From: Pogostemon cablin
Taxonomy: Eukaryota > Streptophyta > Magnoliopsida > Lamiales > Lamiaceae
DNA: 64,000 nucleotides
Reading direction: 5' to 3'
Assembly (NCBI GenBank): GCA_023678885.1
Contig: CM043005.1
Coordinates: 1,994,814-2,058,813, forward strand
Part shown: positions 1 to 9,938 of the stretch, piece by piece
Layout of the letters: the number at the start of each line of letters is the position of its first letter
How positions within the stretch are numbered: position 1 is the stretch's first letter
Translations under genes and position numbers: made by a program
The notes under the pieces: generated by a model
What the model saw: only the letters and a program-made list of their open reading frames with translations
What the model was told of the DNA's origin: nothing
Database searches by the model: none

Positions 1-445
1 TTTTATTCAATAATGTATACATATTTCTTAATAATTGTATAATGGCAAAAACTTGTGTGCACTTGGGCATACGGGGCACACTCCGTGCGCGTTTAGAATT
101 TTATGTTAAATTGTATACCCTTTAGTATAAAGATGTCTACCCTTTATTTTTTGAAGAAAAATAAAAAATATTAATAAACAGTGTATACCCTTTAGAATAA
201 GATGGTGCACCTTAATAATTAAAGTATATACCCTTTAGAACAAAATAATGTACCCATACCCATAATACTAAATTCTAAAGGCACACGGTGTGCTCCCAAG
301 TGCACGCAAGCCTCACTCTTGTATAATTATTTTACAATCAGTTTTTCAATAAAAAACTTACAGAAAATTCACTAACAAAATGTATACATTTTTATTTATA
401 AGTGTATACGTTTTTTAAAGTGGGTGCGCAGTGCACCCAGATGCA
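1..445. repeat. Interspersed TIR element, copy 1 (interrupted, left end outside window)
   Basis: The stretch around 319-445 matches the stretch around 57285-57449: both run through TTCACTAACAAA, GTGTATAC-rich sequence, then GGGTGC..GTGCACC and a TTAGC(C)AATTAAT-like end. The left part (1-34) matches 57121-57140. The repeat is interrupted by the MITE at 44-318. No coding capacity is visible. I infer a small non-autonomous DNA transposon family of unknown class. Confidence 0.5.
44..318. mobile_element. Mutator-like MITE with 9-bp target duplication
   Basis: A 275-bp element is flanked on both sides by the 9-mer TTGTATAAT (35-43 and 319-327). Its ends are inverted: the left end reads CTTGTGTGCACTTGGG and the right end CCCAAGTGCACGCAAG, with pairing continuing inward through TTTAGAATTT. 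A 9-bp duplication with long inverted ends is the signature of Mutator-type elements. It contains no ORF. It sits inside the repeat at 1-445. Confidence 0.6.
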
Positions 446-3398
446 TGGAATAATTAGCAATTAATGATTTAAATATATGAAATTAATTCATTAACTTCAA
501 AATATTCGATAATTTAATGCATGTATCGACTGGAATAGGTCACCCAATCGGTAATGTCACGTGACACTTCTAACGTGGCGAGAAATTAAATTTGTAGTCC
601 TTTAAGTTTTTTTTTAATATTTAAAATAAAAAATATACTTCTATTAAATAAATATAAAATAGATATAATATAATTTCAATATTTAAATAGTTAATTGCAA
701 GAAAGACCATGAACTTCAATTGAGAATTAATTCACACGTTTAAAAATTTACAAAAAAAGAACCCCATCATTAAACATTATTGCAAAATGCAACCAACGGG
801 AAACAAATGTCTGCTCGACTGCTAAATTGATATTTTAACTTCACAATAAAATAAGTATACCATAACCCACAGGGAATCTTAATTTCACCCTTGAAATGAA
901 CACTAAACCACATGGGTTATATCGTACCCGTATCCGATTAAAAATAATTACCCATATCCGTCCTATTAAAAAAATTTATTATGCTACCCGTACTCGTCTC
1001 ATACTTGTTTATCAATACTCACGGGTACCCGTACCCTTTTAATATTTTTTATTTTATATTAAAAATAATATTTTTTAATATTAACTTTTAAAGGGTACCA
1101 TACCCGTACTTGTCATATTAAAAGTATTCATCCCAAACTCGTTTATCAATACCATGGGTACCTATTCCTATTTAATATTCATTTGTATTATATATATATA
1201 TATATATATTACTAATTAATTATGAAATAAATACTATATAAATTCTATTATTTTTAAATAAATATGATTAAAATAAAAAATTATAAATATTAATTAACTA
1301 TATATAATATATTTATATATTTTAGTGTTAAAATTAATGTCAATAAATTTATACCCCCTCCATCTAATAATAAATTTTTAAATAATGTATTTATGTAACT
1401 CGTTTATCAATACCCTTGGGTTACCTATTCTCATTTAATACTCATTTATTTTTTATATATTTTAAATGATGATGAATACATAATGAATTAGAATAGTTAA
1501 TTAAATTAAAGGATTCAAGAGAAATCACAATGGAGGTAATAAAATTCAATCTATTATTTGAAAGGCTTCTAGAGTTGATACTATAAACATCCATACTGGT
1601 TTTCTTGCATTTCTCAGCTACATGCCTTGCTAAAGTTTTGAAATGCATATCTTAGAAATGTATCCCTATATTTATACTTATTCAGAGTCTGTGAAGGTAA
1701 TCAGATTAAAACAGAAACTGCAATATAAATATTAGCATGTGGGTAAAGATTGTGCTGATGGAAACAATTATAATAATGTACCACTAAAAGGTTGGTATAT
1801 GTTTTCTTATTTGTATTTATATAATAGTTTAATTATAAAATTGCAGTAAAAATTTCTAGAATAATGAAATATATGGTAATTTGGAATTGATAACCTCTAA
1901 CCAACCCTAACCATATGATGCAGGTAAAAATACCAACCACTCTATTTTCACATTTTTAAAAAAAATGTGTGCCATATATTTTATCTATTTCGTCATCAAT
2001 TCATCTAACAATCTAATTTCATAAGTTCATAAACAAATAAATAAACCTAATGAAATATAACCAAATCAAATGTAACAGATCTAGATAAATGCAGTAATAC
2101 AATTCCAATATGCAGATATTTTAGTAAACTTACAATTCGTGGGGTAGTAACCCTATTACCATCAACATAAAGGTGCTTTCCACGACTTTGTTACTTTTAC
2201 AAAAAATTTCCTCTTGATGAAATATTCAATACCATCTTAACATAAACTGGAACTTTCTCCAATGACAGAAATTTACATACACTATGAGGAATTTAGTTTT
2301 ACATCTGATACAAATATCATGAAGGATCTTGATAATGAGAATGTAAGAGTTCATCTGAAAGCATAAATAAACATTAATTAGAAGTACTAATAATAATTAG
2401 TTTCTTGAGCATTTGGAGTATTGTATGCATTGCAAAGCCTGGAAATTTAAAAAAAAGACTAAATATATTACAATAATGAAGAGCCTTGAAAAGAAGGGAT
2501 GTACCTGAGGTCATTGCATTTTTTGTCCAGGTAAAAACTACTCATACTATCGTTCTTTGTCCAAGTAGATTTCTTTTACGAAGCACTATATAATAATAAT
2601 ATAAAGTCAGACCCCTAAAATCAATGATACTTCATAGATCAATAAAAAAACCATAAATATTGTATTTTTCAACATCTAAAAAAAGAAATACATTTGCAGT
2701 AAGGAATCCAGCAATAATGGAGAAATATGGATGATGAATAAATGAAACAAATACTAAACTGAAAACATATTTGCTACTAATTACCATTTTACCTATTAAG
2801 AGAATGTAATTTCAAAAAATCATCATTCTAAATTTGGATCAAATGAAAGAGTAAGAGTAAGCTTTAATATCTGAAGAAGCGTTACCTAAAGCTTAACAAC
2901 AGTAGCTTTTGTTTTATGGTGAAATCATGAGCAGTGTAGTGATTTCTCATCTGTATAATTAGATTCCACTTACAAATGTTAATATGTTATATTTCTCAAT
3001 TACATTCACACATCCAACTCTAAATTTACCATCCTATTTGCTTTGCACTTCATTTCACAACCACTATAGCTATTAAATTATAATCAGTGATCTTAATTAC
3101 ACAATATTCAATAAGAAAGGAAAGCAACCACTAATTGTTTTAAAAATAATAGGTGAATTTGCCAAGGAGTGGTTTGTTCAAATGATTGATAAGCATTTTC
3201 CCGCTAATCTGTGTTCATAATCAAGGAATTTAATTTAATTATATAATACTCCATACTAATTATTTAAAATATAATAGGTGAGTTTATTTGCCCATGTGTT
3301 GTTTGTTCAACTAAAGTTTTCGTCCAATTTCAAAGAATTCTAGCTATCATTATAAAGTTATCACAATGCATTTAGATAGTGAGATTGATAAAGACAAC
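446..3398. other. AT-rich intergenic DNA, no gene supported
   Basis: Very AT-rich sequence. Between about 890 and 1440 it holds four or five degenerate copies of a motif related to GGGTACCCGTACCC, plus a short (TA)n run at 1189-1209. A few short exon-like islands occur on the minus strand (about 1550-1648 and 2134-2184), but they have no linked exons and match no family I can name. I see no supported gene. Confidence 0.5.
890..1440. repeat. Degenerate GGGTACCCGTACCC repeat cluster
   Basis: Variants of ACCCGTAC, GGGTACC and TTTATCAATACC recur at roughly 60-200 bp spacing (near 925, 985, 1020, 1095, 1150 and 1420), partly palindromic and separated by A/T-rich filler. They look like decayed copies of one low-complexity element. 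No function is inferred. Confidence 0.4.
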
Positions 3399-3544
3399 AC
3401 ATCAATATATTGATTGTTTCAAGAAAATTAAAGGAGAGACACAATGCCCAATGGTCCTAATTCAGTATACAAAATCGAAGTATCTATACATCAATATATT
3501 GACTGTTTTAAGAAAATTAAAGGAGAGACACAATGCCCAATGGT
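3399..3544. repeat. 57-bp direct duplication, 89-bp period
   Basis: The block at 3399-3455 is repeated at 3488-3544 with two mismatches by eye; both copies end GCCCAATGGT. The 32-bp spacer is unique. This is a simple local tandem duplication in non-coding DNA. Confidence 0.8.
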
Positions 3545-3747
3545 ACTAATAAATTGTATATTAGTTCAATCAGTGCATTAAAAATTTGGCAGAATAAGCA
3601 TCAGAAACTGTTGCATCATGAAAGGTCTTTCTTTGGTACAATCAATGATAAGATATTCTAAAATATGTATATAAATATAGTGGTCATAATGTAGTCATTT
3701 CAAAGTAGTGAGGAATAGCTAACCTGTTGGTTGAGTAAGATGAATCA

Positions 3748-3807
3748 ATGGCTTCCAAATCAGGGATTCTCACTGAATGGCCATGGACATTTCTTGGGAG
3801 CTTTAAG
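3748..3807 (+). pseudogene. Isolated first exon of a CER1-like gene
   Basis: The ATG at 3748 opens a 20-codon stretch whose peptide closely resembles the conserved N-terminus of ECERIFERUM1/aldehyde-decarbonylase-like proteins of alkane wax synthesis; its key segment is EWPWTFLGSFK, where Arabidopsis CER1 has DWPWTPLGSFK from memory. It stops matching at AAG|GT, compatible with a splice donor although GTCGTT is a poor one. None of the His-box exons or the C-terminal WAX2-type domain is found downstream before the LINE at 4.4 kb. I read it as a relict or captured exon. A coincidental match is unlikely over this length but cannot be excluded. Confidence 0.55.
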
Positions 3808-4439
3808 GTCGTTTTCTTCTTTCTCATGTTCCTTTACCTACATAACCAACATTCAAAATATGGGTTACTAAAACATCGTGCATGTCTTCAAGTGAAGATT
3901 ATACAATGAATCTTCCATAAGGTCACCCATGATAAAAATAGAAAATAAAAAATAAATCAAGATAAAATGAATTTACAACTCCAGCAAGATTTTTTACATT
4001 ATGTAGACATTTTTATGCTCAAGTTAATTTAACTTACATTTCACTTTTCTAGATGTAGTGCAGTACTTAAAAATGAAAAAACTACAATAAAAAAGAAAAC
4101 AAAAATGTATATATAATACTCGAGCAAATTAAGTCTTAACAATGTAGAACAACAAAATTAAGTTTAAGCAGTTATCAATATACTTGAGAAACTGAAAGTG
4201 AACTATTATGGATTGTGGCACCATTAATGAGAAACTATTATTATATAGCATCAGATATCTTAATAAATTATTAAGATAATTGTCAAAATACTTGATGCAA
4301 CGATAGTTTCTCAATAATAGTTGCCAATGTGCTTAATACAATAATGTGAATTATTTTAATCAATTATATAGCAGCAGACACCTTCTATAGAATTTAAATA
4401 TTTTTCAAAAGAGTTTAAAACCACTCACCACTGATCAAG
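3808..4439. other. AT-rich spacer, nothing recognised
   Basis: Sequence between the CER1-like exon and the LINE. No conserved peptide, RNA motif or transposon end was recognised on either strand. Confidence 0.5.
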
Positions 4440-4987
4440 CTGCCTCCTCAAATCCATGGTTTGATGAATTATTACAACAAAACCGGGAGTACGCCGGTCT
4501 ACAGATGCCACCTAGCAACGACACCGACCACATCAACCTTGGATCGCGATCTAACACAGCAAAGTCTCCAGAGCGTGCTGCTACAGGATTGCCATTAAAC
4601 CCTAACATGCGGAGCAAGTCTCATGAAAACCCCTAATAAACAGGGTTTTTCTACCAACCCTACTCCACGGGGTGGATTTTATGGTGGTGATCAACATGGT
4701 GGGGCGACCTCTGATTGAACACCACCGATCAGAGATAACACTGATACCAGATCATATGCATCAAAAGTTGGCAGCGATGTTGACCTATATCGATGATGAA
4801 AACAGCCATATGCAAGGGACCTTTCTCCGGTCCTATGGCGAGGCCAGTCGATAAAACAGGTGATATCCCTACTTTGTCGATCAATACTGAATTCTTGCAA
4901 TCGATCGAATATTGAAAAAAGCTGTCAAAAGCTTTTCTCATAATTTATTATTGTTAGGATTCTCAATGTAAAGGGATCAAACCAATT

Positions 4988-6140
4988 GTGCAGACGGAGG
5001 TTGAATCTTTATTCCAAAAGGTTTTTCTGCTTAAAGATATTCTTGCAATCCATATCGAAAGAGGTTTCTATACGGTTCTTATACCAGATAATGAGGTGAA
5101 AGTGAGAATTTTGAGAAGAAGGTTCTTTGAAGATGGTGGTGTTCAGTTGTGTATCCAGCAATGGACATCTACATTTAACCCCTATAAGATCAAATCAACT
5201 GATATCTATTTGGGTTCGTATATACGAACTCCCTATGAAACTATGGCATGAGGAGGTATTCAAGAAGATTGCTTCTATAGTTGGGATTCCGATCCATATT
5301 GATGACAGGTCCCTGAATGGATCTACAGGCCACTTTGCTCGTGTCTTAGTTGAAGCTGACATTTTGGAGAAGCTTCCGGAGACAATGCATATAGACACAT
5401 CAGAAGTTATTATTAAGATCTCATTTGGTTATGAGAATACCCCGGAGTATTGCAGTTTCTGCCACATTCTTGAACATGATGTTGCAACATGTCTGAAGAA
5501 AAAGAATAAAAAAGAAACCCGTAAAAAGATGAAAGAGGGTTGAAAACATAAGCAATTGGTGAATCCAGATGGTTTCACTATTCCAAAAAAGACTTGGAAG
5601 ACAAAGGATCCTGATCCCAAACCACTGAATGTATCTAATACGTTCCATGATTTATCGGAGGGAGAAGAGGGGCCAAAGGATCAGGATTTTGATAAGGAAT
5701 CTGATATACGAAGTAAAAGTGATAAAGAATCGGGTTCTGATGGAGACAAAGATCTTAGTGACATTGATGAACGTTCAGAGCATGAAGCTTTTGATGACAG
5801 TGGATTGGATGATGAGGAAAGTAAAACCGAACATACACGGGAGCTAGCAATGGTGATTAGAGAGGAGGAGCCTATTCCAGTGGCAGTGGCTAGTCCACTA
5901 AAGAGTGGGGAGATGGTTTTATCTACTACTGTTGATCCTCACACTTCAGTAATAGGTACTACTAATAGTGTGAGCCAATTTGTGAGGCCAGAGGCCCCTT
6001 TAACAAGATCACGCACACCAGGAGTTAAGCATGTAGAGGCTAAGACTACAAAGAGTAAAAACATGTCTACATCTGCCTCCAAGATGTGGAAGGACCTAAA
6101 AAGCCCGCCGAAGCACGAGAATGTGAATCGTAAAAATTGA
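4988..6140 (+). pseudogene. LINE ORF1 (DUF4283 + CCHC zinc knuckle), broken
   Basis: LINE ORF1 proteins bind the element's RNA. The first frame holds a DUF4283-like start; a frameshift near 5205 moves the match to the frame of WVRIYELPMKLWHEE, typical of plant ORF1. A zinc knuckle with C-x2-C-x4-H-x4-C spacing (CSFCHILEHDVATC) lies near 5450-5495. An in-frame TGA at 5541 interrupts the protein, after which the same frame runs through an acidic, Ser/Asp/Glu-rich tail to the TGA at 6138-6140. ORF2 starts two bases later. The single frameshift and stop mean it cannot make the full protein. Confidence 0.8.
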
Positions 6141-6142
6141 AG

Positions 6143-7138
6143 ATGCTTTTCTGGAATATCAGGGGAATTGGGAATGGCAGCTCACAAGCGGTTCTTAAAG
6201 AGCTTTGTCTGCGCCATAATCCTTTATGGTTGGCCATTACGCAGCCTAAGGTTATTTTCTCATCTATCCCCTCTCATTATTGGCATAGCTTACGTCTTAC
6301 TTTTGTTGGTGTTAATGAAAGAGAGGAACTACGACAAATTTGTGGGTATTTTGGAACTCTGTGCATGTTTCAAACATTAGAAGAATGTTTAGTTCATCTC
6401 AGATTATTATCTATGATTTTACTTTTGAATCTCTTGACTATAGATGTGGTTTTGTGCATGCTAGCAACGAGTACATTAAAAGAAGAGAGATTTGGCTTGA
6501 CATCTATGCTTATATGGAGCAGTCCATGTTTGTTATGGGGAATTTTAATACTACTATGGGGACTCACGAGCGGCTCAATGCTGCTAGGAATGATAATCTT
6601 AGTTCTATTGAATTTTGGGAATTCTTGGAGGTCTCTGAGCTGCATGATCTAGACTTGCATGGGGCTCGCTATACGTGGGTCAGCCGTGCAGCTACGAGAG
6701 TTATGCGGGCATCTAGATTTGACAGGGTGCTCGTCAAAAACCAGATACTAGACAGATGAGACTCGGTTGTTGCCAGTGCATGCGCTAGGCATTCTTCTGA
6801 TCACAATCCTATAATCTTGAGTTGTGGCAAGAATACATACTCTCCAAAGCCTTTTCGATCCAGTCTATGTGGCTTAAAGATACAGGATTTTTCTTAATGG
6901 AAAAAGCCAATAAAGGCAGCCAATCCTATTTCTTGCTTTGCGGCAAAGCTTAGAAGATTGAAGCTTGACATCAAAAATTGGAACTCACGAGAGTTTGGAA
7001 ATATTTTTGATGTGGTGGAGGCAGCACTAAGTAAACTCCAGGACGTTCAAAGTCGTATTGATCAGGAGGGTGACAGTTCAGAGCTCTTTGCGGAGGAGGT
7101 AGATTCTCATTTGGCTCTTAATGTTAAACTGTTAGAAC
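6143..7138 (+). pseudogene. LINE ORF2 endonuclease fragment, broken
   Basis: Begins at the ATG of MLFWNIRGIGN, the usual opening of the plant L1 APE-like endonuclease that nicks target DNA. A frameshift near 6350 moves the match into the frame of FVHASNEYIKRREIW and GARYTWVSR. The catalytic GDFN motif reads GNFN (about 6538), an Asp-to-Asn change. The SDHNP motif near the end of the domain is still present (about 6797). The LKLDIKNWNSREFGNIF linker (6958 on) follows and the RT domain is missing. Inactive by frameshifts, stops and the active-site change. Confidence 0.8.
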
Positions 7139-7142
7139 AACG

Positions 7143-7301
7143 CAGGTATCAATATAGGTACGGATGTCAGTTCCGATGTATAGGTATGTATGTAGGTTCG
7201 ATATAGGTATAAATATCGGTTTCGATGTAGATAAAGATTTCGTGTTGGTTTCGATGTATGTACGAATCCCGTGTAGATTCTGATGTAGGTTTCAATTGGC
7301 A
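7143..7301. repeat. Degenerate 12-bp repeat (GGTTTCGATGTA-like)
   Basis: About ten imperfect units related to GGTTTCGATGTA follow directly on the broken end of the LINE, and are followed by a short GC-richer stretch up to 7370. This is a simple-sequence array; it may mark the breakpoint that removed the LINE 3' half. Confidence 0.6.
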
Positions 7302-8090
7302 GGGCGGCCGGCAAGGCTGCTGTGGTGGAGGTCCAGTGGTGGTCTGGCGACAGTCTAGCGGTGGTGATTTGCTCTTTATATTCAAATTTTCCACTTTAAG
7401 GATATTTTGATCCTTTTGGGTATCATTTGATTAAAAAAATATATATATAAAAAATGTTTGCATTGATTTTTGACAGTTGAATTTTGGTTAGTTTTACGTA
7501 TTGACATTTATTTTTATTTATCTACATTAAATTATAATAAATTATTAAAGATATTAAGATTAATTCTGGTAACGACACCTTGTTAAAATCAAACTCTTAT
7601 TTAGTATATTAAAGATTAAAGATATATAACCAATATTGTATGTCAAGTTCTATAATTACAAATTAACTATTTTTAAAATATAATTACACATTAAGTATTT
7701 TTAATATATGTGCAGATTACTATTTAATACTTTTTCTGTCCGTTTAAATGGTGTCAATATTACTATTTTTAATTCTATTTTAAATGTAATCATTTTTTAT
7801 TTTAAAAAGAAGGGACTCACCTATACTTGCTATACATTAAATAATAATATTTTTAATTACCGTGTAAAAAGTAAATAATATTCTTTAAAGCAGCATATGG
7901 ATACACTATCATTTTCTTGTAAGTATATTTACCATTAACAATAATTTTTGTGATTCTCAAATTTTGTTTTTAAATATAAAATCAATGTAAAACATGAGCA
8001 ACTAAACTATACTACCACAAATTCTGCAAGTGATAACAATTGTAATAGTAAAATTTAGCCAACATAGCATAAACAAGACAGAAAAAATTC
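7302..8090. other. Upstream spacer of the NKAP-like gene
   Basis: A GC-richer patch (7302-7370) gives way to AT-rich DNA with no ORF or recognisable mobile element. It is the distal upstream region of the gene at 8319. Confidence 0.5.
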
Positions 8091-8230
8091 TTCTGGGCCA
8101 TACTAAGGTCCATATAAGAACGTATTTATTATGGGCTTAAGGCCCACATAAGGCCGTGTGTATTATGGGTTCAAGGCCCATATTCGACCGTATTTGTAAT
8201 GGGTTGAAAGCCCATATAAGACTGTGTCAT
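8091..8230 (+). promoter_or_regulatory. Four 35-bp promoter repeats with site II elements
   Basis: Four consecutive units of exactly 35 bp (8091, 8126, 8161, 8196) each contain TGGGCY/ATGGG followed about 6 bp later by a GGCCCA or AGCCCA type core, then CATATAAG/CACATAAG and a CGTRT-like tail. TGGGCY (site II) is a known target of TCP factors and is common in promoters of plant ribosome-biogenesis and other housekeeping genes. The array ends 88 bp before the ATG of the NKAP-like gene, so it is probably its core promoter. No clear TATA box at the expected position was seen. Confidence 0.75.
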
Positions 8231-8318
8231 TGTAGATAATAGCGTCATAGATATCAGATAATTCTTATGTAATCGATATTTGCTCGATTCCTCTAAAAAT
8301 TTTGAATTCCCTAAAAAG

Positions 8319-9938
8319 ATGGGAAGAATTTCTTCAGCCGTGGAAATCCCTGAACGCCATCGCGCCGTCGACAACCGCTCTAATGGCCGGTATTTTCCTG
8401 ATTCCCGTGGTTATCATCGGAGGAGAGGCCGCAGTGACAGCCGCAGCCCTAGGCGCTATTCAAGCCGGAGCAGAAGCCGAAGCCGCAGCCCTAGAAGCCG
8501 GATTGGCAACGGGCATAGCAGGTACCGTCGTTCTTCTCCGGATTATTCGTATCCTAATATGGATGAAACTCAAAACACAGGCGAAAGAAAGAAATTCAAT
8601 CATGATAGTAGGCAAAAGCCTTATCTTGATCGAGATTATAGAAACGGACGTTATGCGGAGTCTGAGTCTGATGAAGAACTAAAAGGTTTAGCTTATGAGG
8701 AATACCGTAGGCTCAAGCGTCAAAAATTGAGAAAATCACTTAGAAATTGTATTTGGAATTGCACTCCTAGCCCTCCTAGGGATCCAAATGAAAAGTCGGA
8801 TGGAGAGCTGGAGGAGGATTTTGGTGGTGAAGACGAAAAACAGAAGAAGGGGTTCAGCTCGGATGAAAAAAATTCGGGAGAGAGTCATTCTGAGTCAGAT
8901 TCTGAGGATTCGGAATCCGAATCTGATGATCATAGGCCGAGAAAGCGTCGGAAGTCTGGTTCTCGGAGGAAGAGTAAAAGATCGAAATCTATTTCACAGA
9001 GCGATTCTGAATCTGAACCTAATTCTGATGACTTGAAGCCAAGAAGCGGTAAGAAATCTGATTCTAACAAGAAGAGCAGGAGGTCGAGATCAGTTTCTGA
9101 GAGTGAAAGTGTATCTGAGGAAAATTCAAGTGATAGTGAATCATTTGAAGATAGGAAGACGAAGATAAGAAAGAGCAGAAAAAAGAGCAGCAAACGGGGT
9201 AGCAAGAGAAGTAATAAAAGAAAGACAGGTGGTAGGAAGAGAAAGTTAACCAGTGAAAGTGAGAGTGGAAGCGAGGATTCAGGTGGGAGTGATTGTGTGA
9301 AGTCGAAGACGGGGAAGCATAGATCATCTTCCCGGTCCAAAGTAAACAAGAAGAAAGAAATGGATAGTGAGAAGGAGGGTGGTTCTGATTTAGAAGCTGA
9401 TGCCAAGGTGGTTGAGCAGAAGGCAAATGAGGTCACCTTCGACGAGGATATTAATGATGAGGTTCTCATGTTGAAGGAAATGTTTGAGTCACGGAAGAAA
9501 GCCGACTTGGATGATGAACCAGTGGTTGGTCCAATGCCGCTGCCAAGGGCAGAAGGACATATTAGTTATGGTGGTGCACTTAGGCCTGGAGAAGGTGATG
9601 CTATTGCTCAGTATGTTCAGCAAGGGAAGCGTATTCCACGTAGAGGTGAAGTGGGTCTATCAGCTGAGGAGATTTCGAAGTTTGAGAGCCTTGGCTATGT
9701 GATGAGTGGCAGCAGGCATCAAAGGATGAATGCCATCCGTATCAGAAAAGAAAACCAGGTTTACAGTGCTGAGGATAAAAGAGCATTGGCAATGTTTAAC
9801 TATGAGGAAAAGGCCAAGCGCGAGCAGAAGGTTATGGCTGATTTGCAGCGTTTGGTTCAGCGGCATATTGGGCAAGATACTGGTCCTTCACATGATCCAT
9901 TTGGTGGAAGGGCTGGTGATGCTACTGCTGATGATTAA
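8319..9938 (+). CDS. MAS2: NKAP-family nuclear RNA-binding protein (MAS2-like)
   Basis: Intronless frame of 539 codons. The frame stays open upstream, but the first ATG is at 8319. The N-terminal third is Arg/Ser-rich (RSRSRSRSPRSR near residue 45), the middle (about 150-350) is a low-complexity mix of acidic, Ser and Lys/Arg runs with several basic nuclear-localisation-like clusters, and residues about 370-520 form the highly conserved NKAP C-terminal (SynMuv) domain, with SYGGALRPGEGDAIAQYVQQ, MSGSRHQRMNAIRIRKENQ and AMFNYEEKAKRE. NKAP binds RNA and associates with spliceosomes in animals; Arabidopsis MAS2 is reported to be essential and to act in 45S rDNA control. It is longer than human NKAP (about 415 residues) because of the middle region. 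The site II repeats upstream fit a housekeeping or ribosome-linked role. Assignment is firm; the symbol rests on presumed orthology. Confidence 0.93.
   Translation: MGRISSAVEIPERHRAVDNRSNGRYFPDSRGYHRRRGRSDSRSPRRYSSRSRSRSRSPRSRIGNGHSRYRRSSPDYSYPNMDETQNTGERKKFNHDSRQKPYLDRDYRNGRYAESESDEELKGLAYEEYRRLKRQKLRKSLRNCIWNCTPSPPRDPNEKSDGELEEDFGGEDEKQKKGFSSDEKNSGESHSESDSEDSESESDDHRPRKRRKSGSRRKSKRSKSISQSDSESEPNSDDLKPRSGKKSDSNKKSRRSRSVSESESVSEENSSDSESFEDRKTKIRKSRKKSSKRGSKRSNKRKTGGRKRKLTSESESGSEDSGGSDCVKSKTGKHRSSSRSKVNKKKEMDSEKEGGSDLEADAKVVEQKANEVTFDEDINDEVLMLKEMFESRKKADLDDEPVVGPMPLPRAEGHISYGGALRPGEGDAIAQYVQQGKRIPRRGEVGLSAEEISKFESLGYVMSGSRHQRMNAIRIRKENQVYSAEDKRALAMFNYEEKAKREQKVMADLQRLVQRHIGQDTGPSHDPFGGRAGDATADD

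Larger units (their letters stand above)
4440..7142 (+). mobile_element. Decayed L1-type LINE, 3'-truncated before the RT
   Basis: Order: degraded 5' part (4440-4987), ORF1 with a DUF4283-like domain and CCHC knuckle (4988-6140), then ORF2 with an APE-type endonuclease and the linker that normally precedes the RT (6143-7138). The element stops there: the RT, RNase H and zf-RVT domains and a poly(A) tail are absent. Plant LINEs are usually 5'-truncated, so loss of the 3' half points to a later deletion or rearrangement. Several stops and frameshifts show it is inactive. It ends where a GGTTTCGATGTA-like simple repeat starts. Confidence 0.85.

Noticed and set aside
1442..1648. 68-codon minus-strand frame with a protein-like start (LARHVAEKCKKTSM)
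   Set aside because: No family recognised, no flanking exons, and the rest of the frame is low-complexity AT-rich translation.
2134..2184. Minus-strand exon-like island RGKHLYVDGNRVTTPRI ending at a GTAAGT donor
   Set aside because: A stop lies just upstream, the acceptor is weak and no partner exon or family was found. Too little to call a gene.
8280..8318. Thirteen additional codons in frame before the NKAP-like ATG
   Set aside because: They begin with TTG, not ATG; plant nuclear genes start at ATG, and 8319 is the first in frame and gives the family-like N-terminus.
8302..8682. 126-codon Ala-rich frame overlapping the NKAP-like gene
   Set aside because: It is the shifted frame of the Arg/Ser repeat codons and matches nothing.
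8930..9469. 179-codon minus-strand frame rich in Leu, Ser and Phe
   Set aside because: Antisense shadow of the acidic/Lys-rich middle of the NKAP-like gene.
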